Shown here piece by piece: positions 1 through 9,812 of a stretch of 64,000 nucleotides of DNA. The DNA is from Pedobacter duraquae (GTDB lineage: Bacteria > Bacteroidota > Bacteroidia > Sphingobacteriales > Sphingobacteriaceae). The notes below the pieces were generated by a model. That model was given only the letters and a program-made list of their open reading frames with translations. It was not told where the DNA came from and did not search any database. The stretch is from NCBI RefSeq assembly GCF_004362245.1, contig NZ_SNWM01000003.1, positions 372,001 to 436,000 on the forward strand. The letters run 5' to 3'. Position 1 is the stretch's first letter; the number at the start of each line of letters is the position of its first letter. Made by a program: the position numbers and the translations under genes.

Positions 1-1960
1 TAGCCATAAACCACCCGTCAGAGTTGTTCTGGGTAGTTCCGGTCTTGCCGCCAACAGGTGTGCGGATACCATAACGGTAGCCCAGTCTGGATCCTGTTCC
101 GTTTTTGATTACACCTTCCAGCATGCGCGTCATAACATAAGCAACCTCTTCATTCATCACTACTTTTACTTGTGGCGACTTGCTGTACAGCACTACGCCA
201 TTTCGATCCTCAATCCTGGTGATATAGGTAGGTTCTGTCCACACGCCTTTATTGGCGAATACACCATAGGCGCCAACCATGTCATAAACAGAAGCATCAA
301 AAACGCCCAGGGCTATCGAAGGGTAGTCGGGCACATCGGAAGTAATACCCATTTTCTTTGCAAGTGTAGCTACCGCTGTAGGTCCTACAGCCTTCATTAA
401 AAAGGCTGCAATATAGTTTTGCGAAAAAGCAAGCGCCGTTTGTAAGGTGATAGATCCCGGTAAATTGCCTGAAGATCTCGGCGTCCACGACGGACTGCCG
501 GGAATATCAATAGTTACAGGCTCATTAGGAACGGTATAACAAGGAGAATATCCGTTTTCTATAGCTACGGCATAGGTGAAAGGTTTAGCTGTAGAACCTA
601 CCTGTCTGGTTCCCATCTTTACCTGGTCATACTTAAAGTGTTCGTAGTTGATTCCACCTACCCAGGCTTTAACGAAACCCGTTTGCGGATCCATGGCCAT
701 CATGGAATTCCGTAACAACATTTTATAATATTTTACGGAATCAATAGGCTTCATCACGGTATCAATATCGCCTTTCCAGGTAAAGATCGTCATCTCTGTA
801 CGCGTGTTGAAATCCTTTTCAATTTCCTCGTCTGACTTGCCTTCCAATTGGAGCGCTTTATAACGATCCGATCTTTTCATACCCTGTACCAGCAATTTTT
901 CATTCCCCTTAAAAGGATCTCTGCCTTTCCAGCTTTTCGAAAACTGCGCCTGCAAAGTTTTCATATATTCTTTTTGTGCCTGCTCAGCGTATACCTGCAT
1001 GTCGTAGTTGATCGTGGTAATCACTCGCAATCCATCTCGGTCGAGGTCGTATGGAGTACCATCAGCTCTCAGTATAGAACGTTCGGTGAAAATCCTTTTG
1101 ATATCCGACTTCAGCACGGCCCTGAAATAAGGGGCAATACCGTCATTTACAGTTGCGCCGTTAAAAATCAGGCCTAGTGGCTTAGCCTTTTGAACTTCGT
1201 ATTCAGCTTCGGTTAGCTTTTCCGCTTTTACCATTAAAGACATGACAGTATTCCGTCGGGCCAGCGAGCGCTCAGGGTTTCGTGTTGGCGAATACCGGGT
1301 AATTCCTTTCTGTAAACCAACAAGCGTGGCGGCCTGCGTAACGGTCAGCTTATCAGGAGTAGTATTGAAGTATACCCTGGCTGCAGATTTGATTCCAAAA
1401 GCCTGGTTGCCGAAATCGACAGTATTCAGATACATCGTAATGATCTCCTCCTTGGTATAGTTCCGCTCCAGCTTAACGGCAATTACCCATTCCTGAAATT
1501 TCTGCATCAGTCTTTTGAAGAAATTCTTCTGACGGCCTTCTTCAGAAAAAAGGTTTAGTGCCAATTGCTGGGTAATTGTACTACCACCCTGGCGCTTGCC
1601 AATCACATTATAAAAAAATATGGTAAACGTGCGTTTAAAATCTATCCCCGAATGATCCAGGAAACGGGTATCTTCGGTAGAAATTAATGCATTGATCACA
1701 TTTGGAGAAATCTCCGGATAACTTACATTCGACCTGTTCTGAACAAAATAGTTGCCGATAGGGCGACCGTCTTCACTCAGGATTTCTGTTGCCTGGTTAC
1801 TTTTAGGGTGCTCGATATCCCTGAAGGATGGAAGTGTACCAAAAACGCCAAAACCGATCGCGATGATGAAAAGGGAAAATAGGATTATACCACCAATCAG
1901 GACCTTCCAAAGCGTAAGGTTGTATTTTTGGATCTCTGAAGTGGAAAGGGGTTTATTCAT
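1..1960 (-). CDS. mrcA: Class A penicillin-binding protein 1A, 3' part cut by window edge
   Basis: Bifunctional peptidoglycan synthase: a glycosyltransferase domain polymerises lipid II and a transpeptidase domain cross-links stem peptides on the periplasmic side. The readable ~650 residues begin MNKPLSTSEIQKYN, then one membrane anchor (about residues 18-40). The GT51 domain shows STEDTRFLDHSGID (with the catalytic Glu) and GGSTITQQLALNLF. The transpeptidase domain shows GSTAKPF (SxxK nucleophile motif) and, at the very window edge, GGKTGTTQNNSDGW (KTGT box). The C-terminal end lies outside the window. The ATG (1958-1960) sits inside the last codons of the upstream sprE-like gene, so the two are probably translationally coupled. 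Family assignment is certain; 1A versus another class A PBP rests on overall resemblance. Confidence 0.93.
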   Translation of the reverse strand, partial: MNKPLSTSEIQKYNLTLWKVLIGGIILFSLFIIAIGFGVFGTLPSFRDIEHPKSNQATEILSEDGRPIGNYFVQNRSNVSYPEISPNVINALISTEDTRFLDHSGIDFKRTFTIFFYNVIGKRQGGSTITQQLALNLFSEEGRQKNFFKRLMQKFQEWVIAVKLERNYTKEEIITMYLNTVDFGNQAFGIKSAARVYFNTTPDKLTVTQAATLVGLQKGITRYSPTRNPERSLARRNTVMSLMVKAEKLTEAEYEVQKAKPLGLIFNGATVNDGIAPYFRAVLKSDIKRIFTERSILRADGTPYDLDRDGLRVITTINYDMQVYAEQAQKEYMKTLQAQFSKSWKGRDPFKGNEKLLVQGMKRSDRYKALQLEGKSDEEIEKDFNTRTEMTIFTWKGDIDTVMKPIDSVKYYKMLLRNSMMAMDPQTGFVKAWVGGINYEHFKYDQVKMGTRQVGSTAKPFTYAVAIENGYSPCYTVPNEPVTIDIPGSPSWTPRSSGNLPGSITLQTALAFSQNYIAAFLMKAVGPTAVATLAKKMGITSDVPDYPSIALGVFDASVYDMVGAYGVFANKGVWTEPTYITRIEDRNGVVLYSKSPQVKVVMNEEVAYVMTRMLEGVIKNGTGSRLGYRYGIRTPVGGKTGTTQNNSDGWFMA

Positions 1961-4796
1961 TTTGATAATTGTTTTTATAAAATTCAAGGTACTGAATAAC
2001 GAGTGCTCTGCTTTTTAGTTTGTCAAAGTTCTCTTTACTGATTACAAACGTCGAATAGATCGTTTCTGGTACCTTCATGATCTGCTTCAACTGAGGGGTT
2101 ATTCCGGCAGCATAGGTTTTCACGTCCTCAAAATTACTAAAGTTTCCAACGTATATCAGCTGATCATCGTCAAATTCGGTTAATTGATGGCGTAAATTTT
2201 CATCAGGATAATTCCCGCGGTTAAATTGTCCGATGCCGAATCGCGAAGAACTTAATGTTAAACTTGCATCAGTTACGTCTATTACATAATACCATACGGT
2301 AGCTGGGCTGGTACTAAATACATTATCTTTCTTTACCGGAGGCTTCACCGTTGTGGTGCTGATCTCCGCAGGTTTAGCTGCAGGTTTTTCTGTTAAAATG
2401 GGTTTTGTTACCGCTGCAATTGCTGGGGCAACTGGCTTCTGAGGCTCCGGCTGCGCTGGTTTTTGTTCCGGTGTCTTTGCTGGTTGCTGCGCAATAACCT
2501 GGGCTGGCATCTGCCCCATAAACCGGGGTTCATTAGGGTCGAAATCTAATAAAGCTATTTTTCTTTTTTTGAACTCCGCCAGATGCTGTTCAATGTAAGC
2601 AAGGTTTTCATTTACCAAAGGCACGATTAGCAGGTCGCCGGCGAAACTGCTTTTGATTTGATTAAAGGCTGTTACCAGATCGTCTACATAGCTAGTGCGG
2701 CCAATCGCTATGGCGCGCAGGTAAGCGAACTGCGGGGCAAGGAAGTTATTGGGATAATCTTTAATCAACCTGTCGGCCTCAGAAATAACCTTACTGAAAT
2801 CTTTTGCTGTATAGATTTCAAAGAGATCATTGTATTTTTTGTTTACGATAGCGTCAAATTCATTTTGCTTAATGCTAAATCCAGGATCCAGAATGGTTTT
2901 TGCATAAATTGAAGAGCCATATTTGCTCAGCACCACATTTCTATAGAACGCCGCTTTTTCGGCATCCCTGGTTTTATAGGCAAGGAATAAGCTGTAGTTG
3001 ATGGCAGCGAGATACTTGTTTTCCGGAAAGCGTCTCAGTAACTCTTCATACACACGAATTGCCTCTTCCTCGTCATTAAGCTCTTGTTGATAAAAACTGG
3101 CGATCTCAAAATAGGAGTCGATAATTTTCTGGTTGGAATTGTTTAGCAGGACCGGATTAACAGGAATCGAAGCCATATAAGCATTGATTTTACTTTTGTT
3201 ATCCACTTCAGCTGGCGCGGGATCATCAGGGTTGGCTGCGAGCCCGGCATTGCCCGGACTTAATGTGTTTTGCGTATTTGTCTGTGTAGCCACGCGGATA
3301 CTTTGTCGCCAGTTATCCTCCAATTTCCTGTTACCCCATTTTTTCCTGAAATCTGACAGTCCCTTGCTCAGCGCAGTAGCGTTGCTGAAATAAAAGGTGC
3401 TGCCCGAAGGTTGTGCCGCATTCATAGAAAGACTTGTTGCCGGAAGGGATGGATCCGGGGCGAAGTTTGCTCCAGCAGGCGTAGCAGCAGTGGGTACAAC
3501 AGTTGCCGGTGTAAGCATTAAGGCTACGCGTGAAAGACGTTCGGCTTCTGGAAGTTTAGCCAATGCCTGCAGTGTGTCCTGCAGGGAAATCTCCTCATAC
3601 CGTTTAGTAAGGTACTCCAGGTTCTGGTCTTTCTTTAATATCAGATCATAACCCTGAAAATTTTTGGGAAGCACAGCAACAGTGCTGTCATAGTAAATTT
3701 TGGCCTTTAGATAATTCCTGAAATACTTGAAATTCACATCAGCAAGTTTCAAATACGAGAGACCTTTCTGGTAGGCGTTTTTTGTGCTTGCCTGCACAGA
3801 GCGGTTGTAATAATCCGAGGCTTCGGTGTAAGATTCTGTTTCTGAGAAATATTCTCCAATCTGGTAATAAATCTGATCGATATAATCAGAGTTCTTATCG
3901 TCGCGCAGCAAGGCCAGTAATTGCTGTTTTCTGTTGATTTTCTGGCCATTCATCAATGCCTGTAGTCTGATCCGGTTCAAGTTTGCGTTAAAGTACAGCT
4001 CAAAGCCAGCGTTACTCTTCTGTACTTTGGTATAATAACGTAAGGCTTGCTCATAACTTTTTTGCTGATCGTAAAGCTGGGCGAGAATATAATTCCATCG
4101 AATGGTATTTCTACTGTTATGCGATTGTTTAACTGCGGCCTCCAAATAGGTAATGGCATCTTTGGTTCTGTTGATATTGATGCCCATCTGTCCCATGGTT
4201 GCCAGAGGTTCTGCCCGGTTCTTTTTTACACCAGGTAAAAAAGCTTCCATGGTATCAATGATAGAGGCAGAAGTTTTCAGGTCGTTTAATTGCAGGTAGC
4301 TTCGCGCTTTCCAGTTCAGCGCCTGTACAAACATGTTAAGATTACTGCGATAGGTTTTAGCTGTGTAGTCAAAATATTCTGCCGCAACGAAGTAATTGCC
4401 CTTAAAATAATGAGCCTTGCCTAATAGCATATAGGCATCATCAATATAATTGCTGTAACTTTTATCAGCGATAATTGTTTGAGCTTTGAAAATGATATTG
4501 TCAAGCGCTTTGCTGTCCACCGGAGGAAGCACCGGATCAGCAGATGCCGCATTGAACTTACCCGGTGCAATATATACCGGTAATGTTTCTGCATAATTAT
4601 CCGCATAGGTATCATGAAGATCCGCTATGTAGTTGTCCAATATAAGATTGGAGTTATATATATAATTATATCGGGCTGATAGATTTTGCATCGCCCTGCT
4701 TGTTGCAGTGTCCTTTTGGGAACTACAAGCATAGAATAAACAAATGCTGAGGCAAATTAATGCTAACTTTGAACTACGTTGCAAATTCTTTTTCAA
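1953..4796 (-). CDS. sprE: SprE/PorW-type TPR lipoprotein (type IX secretion / gliding)
   Basis: A 947-aa lipoprotein: the signal peptide ends in the lipobox FYAC with Cys about 24, followed by SSQKD. Next comes the ARYNYIYNSN segment typical of the SprE/PorW family, then a long alpha-helical solenoid of TPR-like units (about residues 80-700, e.g. AYMLLGKAHYFKGNYFVAAE). A Pro/Ala/Lys-rich linker (about 750-820) leads to a C-terminal domain of about 100 residues starting VWYYVIDV. In Flavobacterium johnsoniae SprE and in Porphyromonas PorW, this protein is needed for type IX secretion and gliding. It is longer than PorW, mostly through the linker. The downstream PBP1A overlaps by 8 nt. Role is inferred from family resemblance; the C-terminal domain is the least certain part. 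Confidence 0.78.
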   Translation of the reverse strand: MKKNLQRSSKLALICLSICLFYACSSQKDTATSRAMQNLSARYNYIYNSNLILDNYIADLHDTYADNYAETLPVYIAPGKFNAASADPVLPPVDSKALDNIIFKAQTIIADKSYSNYIDDAYMLLGKAHYFKGNYFVAAEYFDYTAKTYRSNLNMFVQALNWKARSYLQLNDLKTSASIIDTMEAFLPGVKKNRAEPLATMGQMGININRTKDAITYLEAAVKQSHNSRNTIRWNYILAQLYDQQKSYEQALRYYTKVQKSNAGFELYFNANLNRIRLQALMNGQKINRKQQLLALLRDDKNSDYIDQIYYQIGEYFSETESYTEASDYYNRSVQASTKNAYQKGLSYLKLADVNFKYFRNYLKAKIYYDSTVAVLPKNFQGYDLILKKDQNLEYLTKRYEEISLQDTLQALAKLPEAERLSRVALMLTPATVVPTAATPAGANFAPDPSLPATSLSMNAAQPSGSTFYFSNATALSKGLSDFRKKWGNRKLEDNWRQSIRVATQTNTQNTLSPGNAGLAANPDDPAPAEVDNKSKINAYMASIPVNPVLLNNSNQKIIDSYFEIASFYQQELNDEEEAIRVYEELLRRFPENKYLAAINYSLFLAYKTRDAEKAAFYRNVVLSKYGSSIYAKTILDPGFSIKQNEFDAIVNKKYNDLFEIYTAKDFSKVISEADRLIKDYPNNFLAPQFAYLRAIAIGRTSYVDDLVTAFNQIKSSFAGDLLIVPLVNENLAYIEQHLAEFKKRKIALLDFDPNEPRFMGQMPAQVIAQQPAKTPEQKPAQPEPQKPVAPAIAAVTKPILTEKPAAKPAEISTTTVKPPVKKDNVFSTSPATVWYYVIDVTDASLTLSSSRFGIGQFNRGNYPDENLRHQLTEFDDDQLIYVGNFSNFEDVKTYAAGITPQLKQIMKVPETIYSTFVISKENFDKLKSRALVIQYLEFYKNNYQNE

Positions 4797-4840
4797 GGAT
4801 ACGCGTTTGGATGAATTATAATTTTAATACAAAATGTATG

Positions 4841-4848
4841 CAAAAATA
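4841..4848 (-). promoter_or_regulatory. -7 promoter element of sprE
   Basis: Read on the minus strand, TATTTTTG matches the Bacteroidota TAnnTTTG -7 box. It ends 44 nt upstream of the sprE ATG, predicting a leader of roughly 38 nt. No TTTG lies at the usual -33 distance; the nearest is 28 nt upstream of the box. Confidence 0.5.
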
Positions 4849-4907
4849 TTTTATTCGGCGATTATTTTTAAAGATTCAAACGTTTTTATTTAAAATGAAC
4901 AGATTGT

Positions 4908-5132
4908 ATGGAACTGAACAATAATCCCAAAAACCGTAGGGAAGTCAACAACTACGTAAAATATTCAGGCATGTTTTTTCAGATGCTGTTTGTGATCGGG
5001 ATCTTTTGCTTCGCGGGATATAAGATAGATCAATACCGCGGTAGCCATCAGGCATGGTTTACCGCAGGCCTGAGCTTAGTAGGCGTGGTGATCGCCATCT
5101 ATCAGATTTTGCGGGAGGTGAATAAATCCTGA
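4908..5132 (+). CDS. atpZ: AtpZ/AtpI-family ATP synthase accessory protein
   Basis: A 74-aa protein with two membrane segments (about residues 21-40 and 48-67) separated by the short loop DQYRGSHQAW. It heads the ATP synthase operon. AtpZ/AtpI proteins are small membrane proteins proposed to help assemble the c-ring or handle divalent cations. The gene ends 7 nt before the next ATG, so it is very likely co-transcribed with the following membrane protein and atpB. The short hydrophilic N-terminus (NNNPKNRREVNNY) and position fit AtpZ of other Bacteroidota. I saw no perfect -7 box in the 111 nt upstream. Confidence 0.85.
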   Translation: MELNNNPKNRREVNNYVKYSGMFFQMLFVIGIFCFAGYKIDQYRGSHQAWFTAGLSLVGVVIAIYQILREVNKS

Positions 5133-5139
5133 ATGATTC

Positions 5140-5574
5140 ATGGGATCCGGTCTTAATTTGTATTTTTGTCTTCTAAATATAACCGTATTGACCATTCCCC
5201 GATTTACAATTTCCTATCTTTCTTTTGCGCTTGTTCTGGCTGGTATTTCTTTGGCATTACACGCTATATTTCCGGAAATCCTGCTTGCTCTTCCAAAATT
5301 CTGGCCCCTCTTTATATTTGTCGCAGGCATTACTTATATCGCCTATATTATGGCTGATCTGGGCATGAAAATGAAGCCGGAAGTGGGTATAATGGCCGTC
5401 ATGGCCTCTATTGCAGTCAAAATGCTTTTCTCTATGGCTTTCGTGTTGATTTACAGCATAAAAACTGGCGAAAAGGGCCTCGTATTTGTCGGGAACTTTT
5501 TTTCTTTATATTTATTATTCAGCTTCTTTGAAATATACACTTTGTTGCGTAACTTGCGCCACCAAAATAAATAG
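5140..5574 (+). CDS. Uncharacterised four-TM protein of the ATP synthase operon
   Basis: Up to 144 aa with about four hydrophobic segments and a basic tail ending LRNLRHQNK. It lies between atpZ and atpB in the place where many proteobacteria carry AtpI, but I recognise no AtpI sequence motif, so function is open: an assembly factor or ion-channel partner of F0 is the natural guess from position. The start is uncertain. ATG 5140 gives the longest form. TTG 5188 gives a form starting MTIPRFTISYLSF that looks like a more natural N-terminus, and a -7-like box TATTTTTG lies at 5161-5168, 20 nt ahead of it. The gene ends 17 nt before atpB. Confidence 0.75.
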   Translation: MGSGLNLYFCLLNITVLTIPRFTISYLSFALVLAGISLALHAIFPEILLALPKFWPLFIFVAGITYIAYIMADLGMKMKPEVGIMAVMASIAVKMLFSMAFVLIYSIKTGEKGLVFVGNFFSLYLLFSFFEIYTLLRNLRHQNK

Positions 5575-5591
5575 TAAAAATCTGCGAGTAA

Positions 5592-6749
5592 ATGGATTGT
5601 AGCCACGTTTTTGTTTCTAAAGTAAATAGGTTAATTGTTGCTTTTACGCTTTTTTTAGCGTTTTTCTGTGTTGTTCCTGCTGTAAATGCACAAACAGACA
5701 CGGTTGCTGTAACCGCTGAACAACATGCCGAAGCGGCCGTGGAAAGTCACGCTGCCGGAGAAGGACATGAAGAAGAGAAATTTGACCCGACCAAGGTGAT
5801 TATGGAGCACGTTTCCGATTCACATGTGTTTCATATCTGGGGTCATCTGTCTATGCCACTTCCCGTGATTTTGTATACCCCTCAGGGTATTGAATTCTTC
5901 TCTTCGGGTCATTTTCATCATGGCGAAGAAGATTACAAAGGTAAATACTATACATATCGCTTGGTGCAGCCAGGTATGCAGGCATTCTCTCAGGATTTCT
6001 TCAACAGAAAGATCAAGGTAGTAGGTGCAGATGGTAAAGTTGATGATGCCCTTACTGCTGGTGTGCTTGACTTCAGTATCACTAAAAACGTAGCATCGTT
6101 ATTCCTTACTGTGTTTTTACTGATCGTTATTTTTACATCGGTAGCAGCAGCATATAGAACACGTGTTGGTAAATCTCCGAAAGGCTTGCAGTCTTTCCTG
6201 GAGCCGATCATCATTTTCGTGAGAGATGATATCGCCCGTCCTAATATTGGCCATGACTATGCTAAGTTTATGCCTTATTTGTTAACGGTATTCTTTTTTA
6301 TTCTGATCAACAATTTGCTTGGTTTGATTCCAATCTTCCCGGGGTCATCTAACGTAACAGGAAATATCGCTGTAACCTTTGTATTGTCGCTCATCACTAT
6401 GGTGATCATCAATATCAATGGTAACAAGTATTACTGGAAACATATTTTTGCGCCTGATGTACCAAAATGGATGTATATCATCATGATCCCTGTGGAGCTG
6501 ATCGGTATTGTTTCTAAGCCTTTCGCTTTGATGATCCGTTTGTTTGCAAACATCACTGCGGGTCACATCATTGTATTGAGCTTAATCTCTCTGATCTTCA
6601 TCTTTAAATCTGTTTCCATTGCACCGGTATCGGTTGCCTTTGTGATCTTTATGGATGTGTTGGAATTGCTGGTTGCGTTCTTACAGGCATTTATCTTTAC
6701 CTTGCTGAGCTCACTGTTCATAGGAATGGCCATTGAGGAGCATCATTAA
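5592..6749 (+). CDS. atpB: ATP synthase F0 subunit a
   Basis: Proton-channel subunit a of F0. At 385 aa it is over 100 residues longer than the E. coli protein, because it carries an N-terminal signal-like segment (VAFTLFLAFFCVVPAVNAQ) and a His/Glu-rich periplasmic extension (e.g. EEKFDPTKVIMEHVSDSH, HFHHGEEDYKGKYY) before the membrane core, a layout known in Bacteroidota. The core has the helices around NNLLGLIPIFPGSSNVTGNI and the FALMIRLFANITAGHI segment with the essential Arg facing the c-ring. The protein ends IGMAIEEHH. It is followed by atpE after 40 nt. Confidence 0.97.
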   Translation: MDCSHVFVSKVNRLIVAFTLFLAFFCVVPAVNAQTDTVAVTAEQHAEAAVESHAAGEGHEEEKFDPTKVIMEHVSDSHVFHIWGHLSMPLPVILYTPQGIEFFSSGHFHHGEEDYKGKYYTYRLVQPGMQAFSQDFFNRKIKVVGADGKVDDALTAGVLDFSITKNVASLFLTVFLLIVIFTSVAAAYRTRVGKSPKGLQSFLEPIIIFVRDDIARPNIGHDYAKFMPYLLTVFFFILINNLLGLIPIFPGSSNVTGNIAVTFVLSLITMVIININGNKYYWKHIFAPDVPKWMYIIMIPVELIGIVSKPFALMIRLFANITAGHIIVLSLISLIFIFKSVSIAPVSVAFVIFMDVLELLVAFLQAFIFTLLSSLFIGMAIEEHH

Positions 6750-6777
6750 TAATAAACTATAGATTCATTAAATATAA

Positions 6778-7005
<228 letters not shown>

Positions 7006-7093
7006 GCACCACCAAAAAATTAGGCTGGAAAATTAACGATTGGTTATTTTCCAGCCTTAATTCAAAGAAATTAGACTTTAAAAATAAAATAAA

Positions 7094-7588
7094 ATGGAGT
7101 TAGTTACCCCAAGTATAGGATTGGTTTTCTGGACATTAATCGCATTTTTGTTCTTGCTGCTGTTATTGAAGAAGTTTGCATGGAAACCAATTATGACTGC
7201 CATTCACGACCGTGAGCAGTTTATTGACGAAGCCCTGAACAAAGCTGAGCTTGCCAAAAAAGAAATGGCGCGTTTAACTGCTCAGAACGAAGATTTAATG
7301 AAACAGGCGAGAGCTGAGCGGGATTCAATCCTGAAGGAAGCCAAAACCTTAAAAGATTCAATCATTAATGAGGCAAAAACTACAGCACATACTGAAGGAG
7401 CCAAATTAATTGAGAAAGCGAGAATAGAAATCGAGAACCAGAAGAAAGCAGCTTTGGCTGAATTGAAAAACCAGGTTTCTACCTTGTCTATTGATATTGC
7501 AGAACGTGTTTTGCGTAACCAGTTACAGGACAAAGCTAAACAAGAAGAATTAGTTGCCGGCCTATTAAAGGATGTTGAATTAAACTAA
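7094..7588 (+). CDS. atpF: ATP synthase F0 subunit b
   Basis: Peripheral-stalk subunit, 164 aa. One N-terminal membrane helix (about residues 7-27, LVFWTLIAFLFLLLLLKKF) is followed by WKPIMTAIHDRE, a conserved start of the cytoplasmic part. The rest is a long charged helix, rich in Ala/Lys/Glu, that dimerises as a right-handed coiled coil and docks on the delta subunit. A single b gene is present with no b' paralogue. atpH follows after 25 nt. Confidence 0.96.
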   Translation: MELVTPSIGLVFWTLIAFLFLLLLLKKFAWKPIMTAIHDREQFIDEALNKAELAKKEMARLTAQNEDLMKQARAERDSILKEAKTLKDSIINEAKTTAHTEGAKLIEKARIEIENQKKAALAELKNQVSTLSIDIAERVLRNQLQDKAKQEELVAGLLKDVELN

Positions 7589-7613
7589 TCGCTGTTAGCC
7601 TAATTAAAATAAA

Positions 7614-8162
7614 ATGTCAGAAAATAAAGCAGCTTCAAGGTACGCGAAATCATTAATCGATCTGTCTACAGAGCAGAATGCACTGCAGGATATGTATCAG
7701 GATATGGTGCTGATCGAGCAGGTAATTGGTGGCAATTCAGAACTGGAAGCAATTCTAAATAATCCAATTATCCCTCTGGATAAGAAAGCAGGAATACTGG
7801 ACAATATTTTTGGAACTAAGGTTCACAACATTACCCGTACATTCTTTAAACTGGTAGTGAGCAAAGGACGTTCAGCTATTTTGTTTGCTGCCTCCAAAGC
7901 ATTTATAGAACAATATAATTTCATCAAAGGTATCGTTACTGCCGAAGTTACTTCAGCGATAGCACTGACAGATGAGAACAGAGCAGAAATCATTGCACTG
8001 GTAAAAAAAGAGAATGGTGCCAATGAAGTGTTGATCAAAGAGAAAGTTGATCAGAAACTGATTGGTGGTTTTATTTTAAAGGTTGGAGACAAACAGTTTG
8101 ATGCAAGTATCTCCAGCAGTTTAAAAAAGTTAAAGAAAGAATTTGCACAAGGCGTAGCATAA
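7614..8162 (+). CDS. atpH: ATP synthase F1 subunit delta
   Basis: A 182-aa OSCP/delta-family protein connecting the b-stalk to the top of the alpha3beta3 hexamer. The N-terminal helical domain begins SENKAASRYAKSLIDLS (family pattern AxRYAxAL). The C-terminal half has the conserved signature LIGGFILKVGDKQFDASI, then a basic end (SSLKKLKKEF). Length and order between atpF and atpA are standard. atpA follows after 48 nt. Confidence 0.96.
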   Translation: MSENKAASRYAKSLIDLSTEQNALQDMYQDMVLIEQVIGGNSELEAILNNPIIPLDKKAGILDNIFGTKVHNITRTFFKLVVSKGRSAILFAASKAFIEQYNFIKGIVTAEVTSAIALTDENRAEIIALVKKENGANEVLIKEKVDQKLIGGFILKVGDKQFDASISSSLKKLKKEFAQGVA

Positions 8163-8210
8163 TTCGAAGTTATATAGATTACTGATTACAAAAGAAATAA
8201 GATAAAAATT

Positions 8211-9785
8211 ATGGTAGAGGTAAGACCAGACGAAGTATCGGCAATTATCAGGCAACAATTGTCGGGCTTTAAATCAGAAGCTGAACTGGAAGAAGTTGGT
8301 ACCGTGTTACAAGTGGGTGATGGTATTGCTCGTGTATATGGTTTAACTAAAGTACAGTCAGGTGAATTAGTTGAGTTTGACAACGGTTTGCAGGGTATTG
8401 TATTGAACCTTGAAGAAGATAACGTGGGTGTGGTACTTTTGGGTCCATCTAACAATATCAAAGAAGGTGATACGATTAAACGTACTAAAAAAATTGCCTC
8501 TATTAAAGTTGGTGAAGGTATGTTGGGTCGTGTGGTAAACACACTTGGCGAGCCTATCGACGGTAAAGGACCAATCCTTGGCCAGACCTATGAAATGCCT
8601 ATTGAGCGTAAAGCTCCAGGTGTAATTTATCGTCAGCCGGTAAATGAGCCTTTACAAACAGGTATCAAAGCTATCGATGCGATGATTCCAATCGGACGTG
8701 GTCAGCGTGAGCTTGTAATTGGCGATCGTCAGACTGGTAAAAGTGCCGTTTGTATTGATACTATTATCAACCAAAAAGAATTCTATGAAGCAGGTAACCC
8801 TGTTTTATGTATATATGTTGCTTGTGGACAAAAAGCAAGTACAGTAGCAAACGTTGTTCGTACTTTAGAAGAGAACGGTGCAATGGCTTACACTGTAGTT
8901 GTTGCTGCTTCTGCTGCTGATCCGGCTCCACTTCAATTCTATGCTCCATTCTCTGGTGCTGCAATTGGTGAGTTCTTCCGTGATACAGGTCGCCCGGCAT
9001 TAATCGTTTATGATGATTTGTCTAAACAAGCTGTAGCGTACCGTGAGGTTTCCCTGTTATTACGTCGTCCACCGGGCCGTGAGGCTTATCCTGGTGACGT
9101 GTTTTATCTGCACAGTCGTTTATTAGAGCGTGCGGCTAAAATTAACGCGAATGACGAGATCGCTCAGGCGATGAACGATTTGCCAGAGTCGTTAAAAGGT
9201 ATCGTAAAAGGTGGTGGTTCATTAACTGCACTTCCGATTATCGAAACTCAGGCTGGTGACGTATCTGCTTACATCCCGACCAACGTAATTTCGATTACTG
9301 ACGGTCAGATCTTCCTGGAGTCTAACTTGTTTAACGCAGGTGTTCGTCCGGCGATCAACGTAGGTATTTCGGTATCACGTGTAGGTGGTAATGCGCAGAT
9401 CAAATCAATGAAAAAAGTTGCAGGTACCTTGAAACTGGATCAGGCACAATATCGTGAGCTAGAGGCTTTCTCTAAATTCGGTTCTGACCTGGATGCAGCA
9501 ACAAAATCTGTATTAGATAAAGGTTCACGTAACGTAGAGATCCTTAAGCAAGGACAGTTCTCTCCTATGACTGTAGAGAAACAAGTTGCGATCATCTATA
9601 TCGGTACTAAAAACCTGATGCGTTCAGTTCCCGTAAACAGAGTACGTGAATTTGAAGCAGAATACTTACAACAACTGGAAATGCGTCACCCGGAAACTTT
9701 AGCTGCTTTAAAAGCAGGTAAATTGGATGATGAGATTACAGGTGTATTAGAAACAGTTGCGAAAGAGATTGCTGGTAAATACTAA
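8211..9785 (+). CDS. atpA: ATP synthase F1 subunit alpha
   Basis: Non-catalytic nucleotide-binding subunit of F1, 524 aa. The order is an N-terminal beta-barrel (about residues 25-95), the nucleotide-binding domain with P-loop GDRQTGKS (171-178), the family segment [20 protein letters not shown], and a helical C-terminal domain. The N-terminus [14 protein letters not shown] contacts the delta subunit. Codon usage is strongly optimised, unlike many neighbours. The catalytic beta subunit gene is not in this cluster; Bacteroidota commonly place atpD-atpC elsewhere. Confidence 0.98.
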   Translation: MVEVRPDEVSAIIRQQLSGFKSEAELEEVGTVLQVGDGIARVYGLTKVQSGELVEFDNGLQGIVLNLEEDNVGVVLLGPSNNIKEGDTIKRTKKIASIKVGEGMLGRVVNTLGEPIDGKGPILGQTYEMPIERKAPGVIYRQPVNEPLQTGIKAIDAMIPIGRGQRELVIGDRQTGKSAVCIDTIINQKEFYEAGNPVLCIYVACGQKASTVANVVRTLEENGAMAYTVVVAASAADPAPLQFYAPFSGAAIGEFFRDTGRPALIVYDDLSKQAVAYREVSLLLRRPPGREAYPGDVFYLHSRLLERAAKINANDEIAQAMNDLPESLKGIVKGGGSLTALPIIETQAGDVSAYIPTNVISITDGQIFLESNLFNAGVRPAINVGISVSRVGGNAQIKSMKKVAGTLKLDQAQYRELEAFSKFGSDLDAATKSVLDKGSRNVEILKQGQFSPMTVEKQVAIIYIGTKNLMRSVPVNRVREFEAEYLQQLEMRHPETLAALKAGKLDDEITGVLETVAKEIAGKY

Positions 9786-9812
9786 TTTCCTTCAAACTCC
9801 ACAAAAAGTAAA

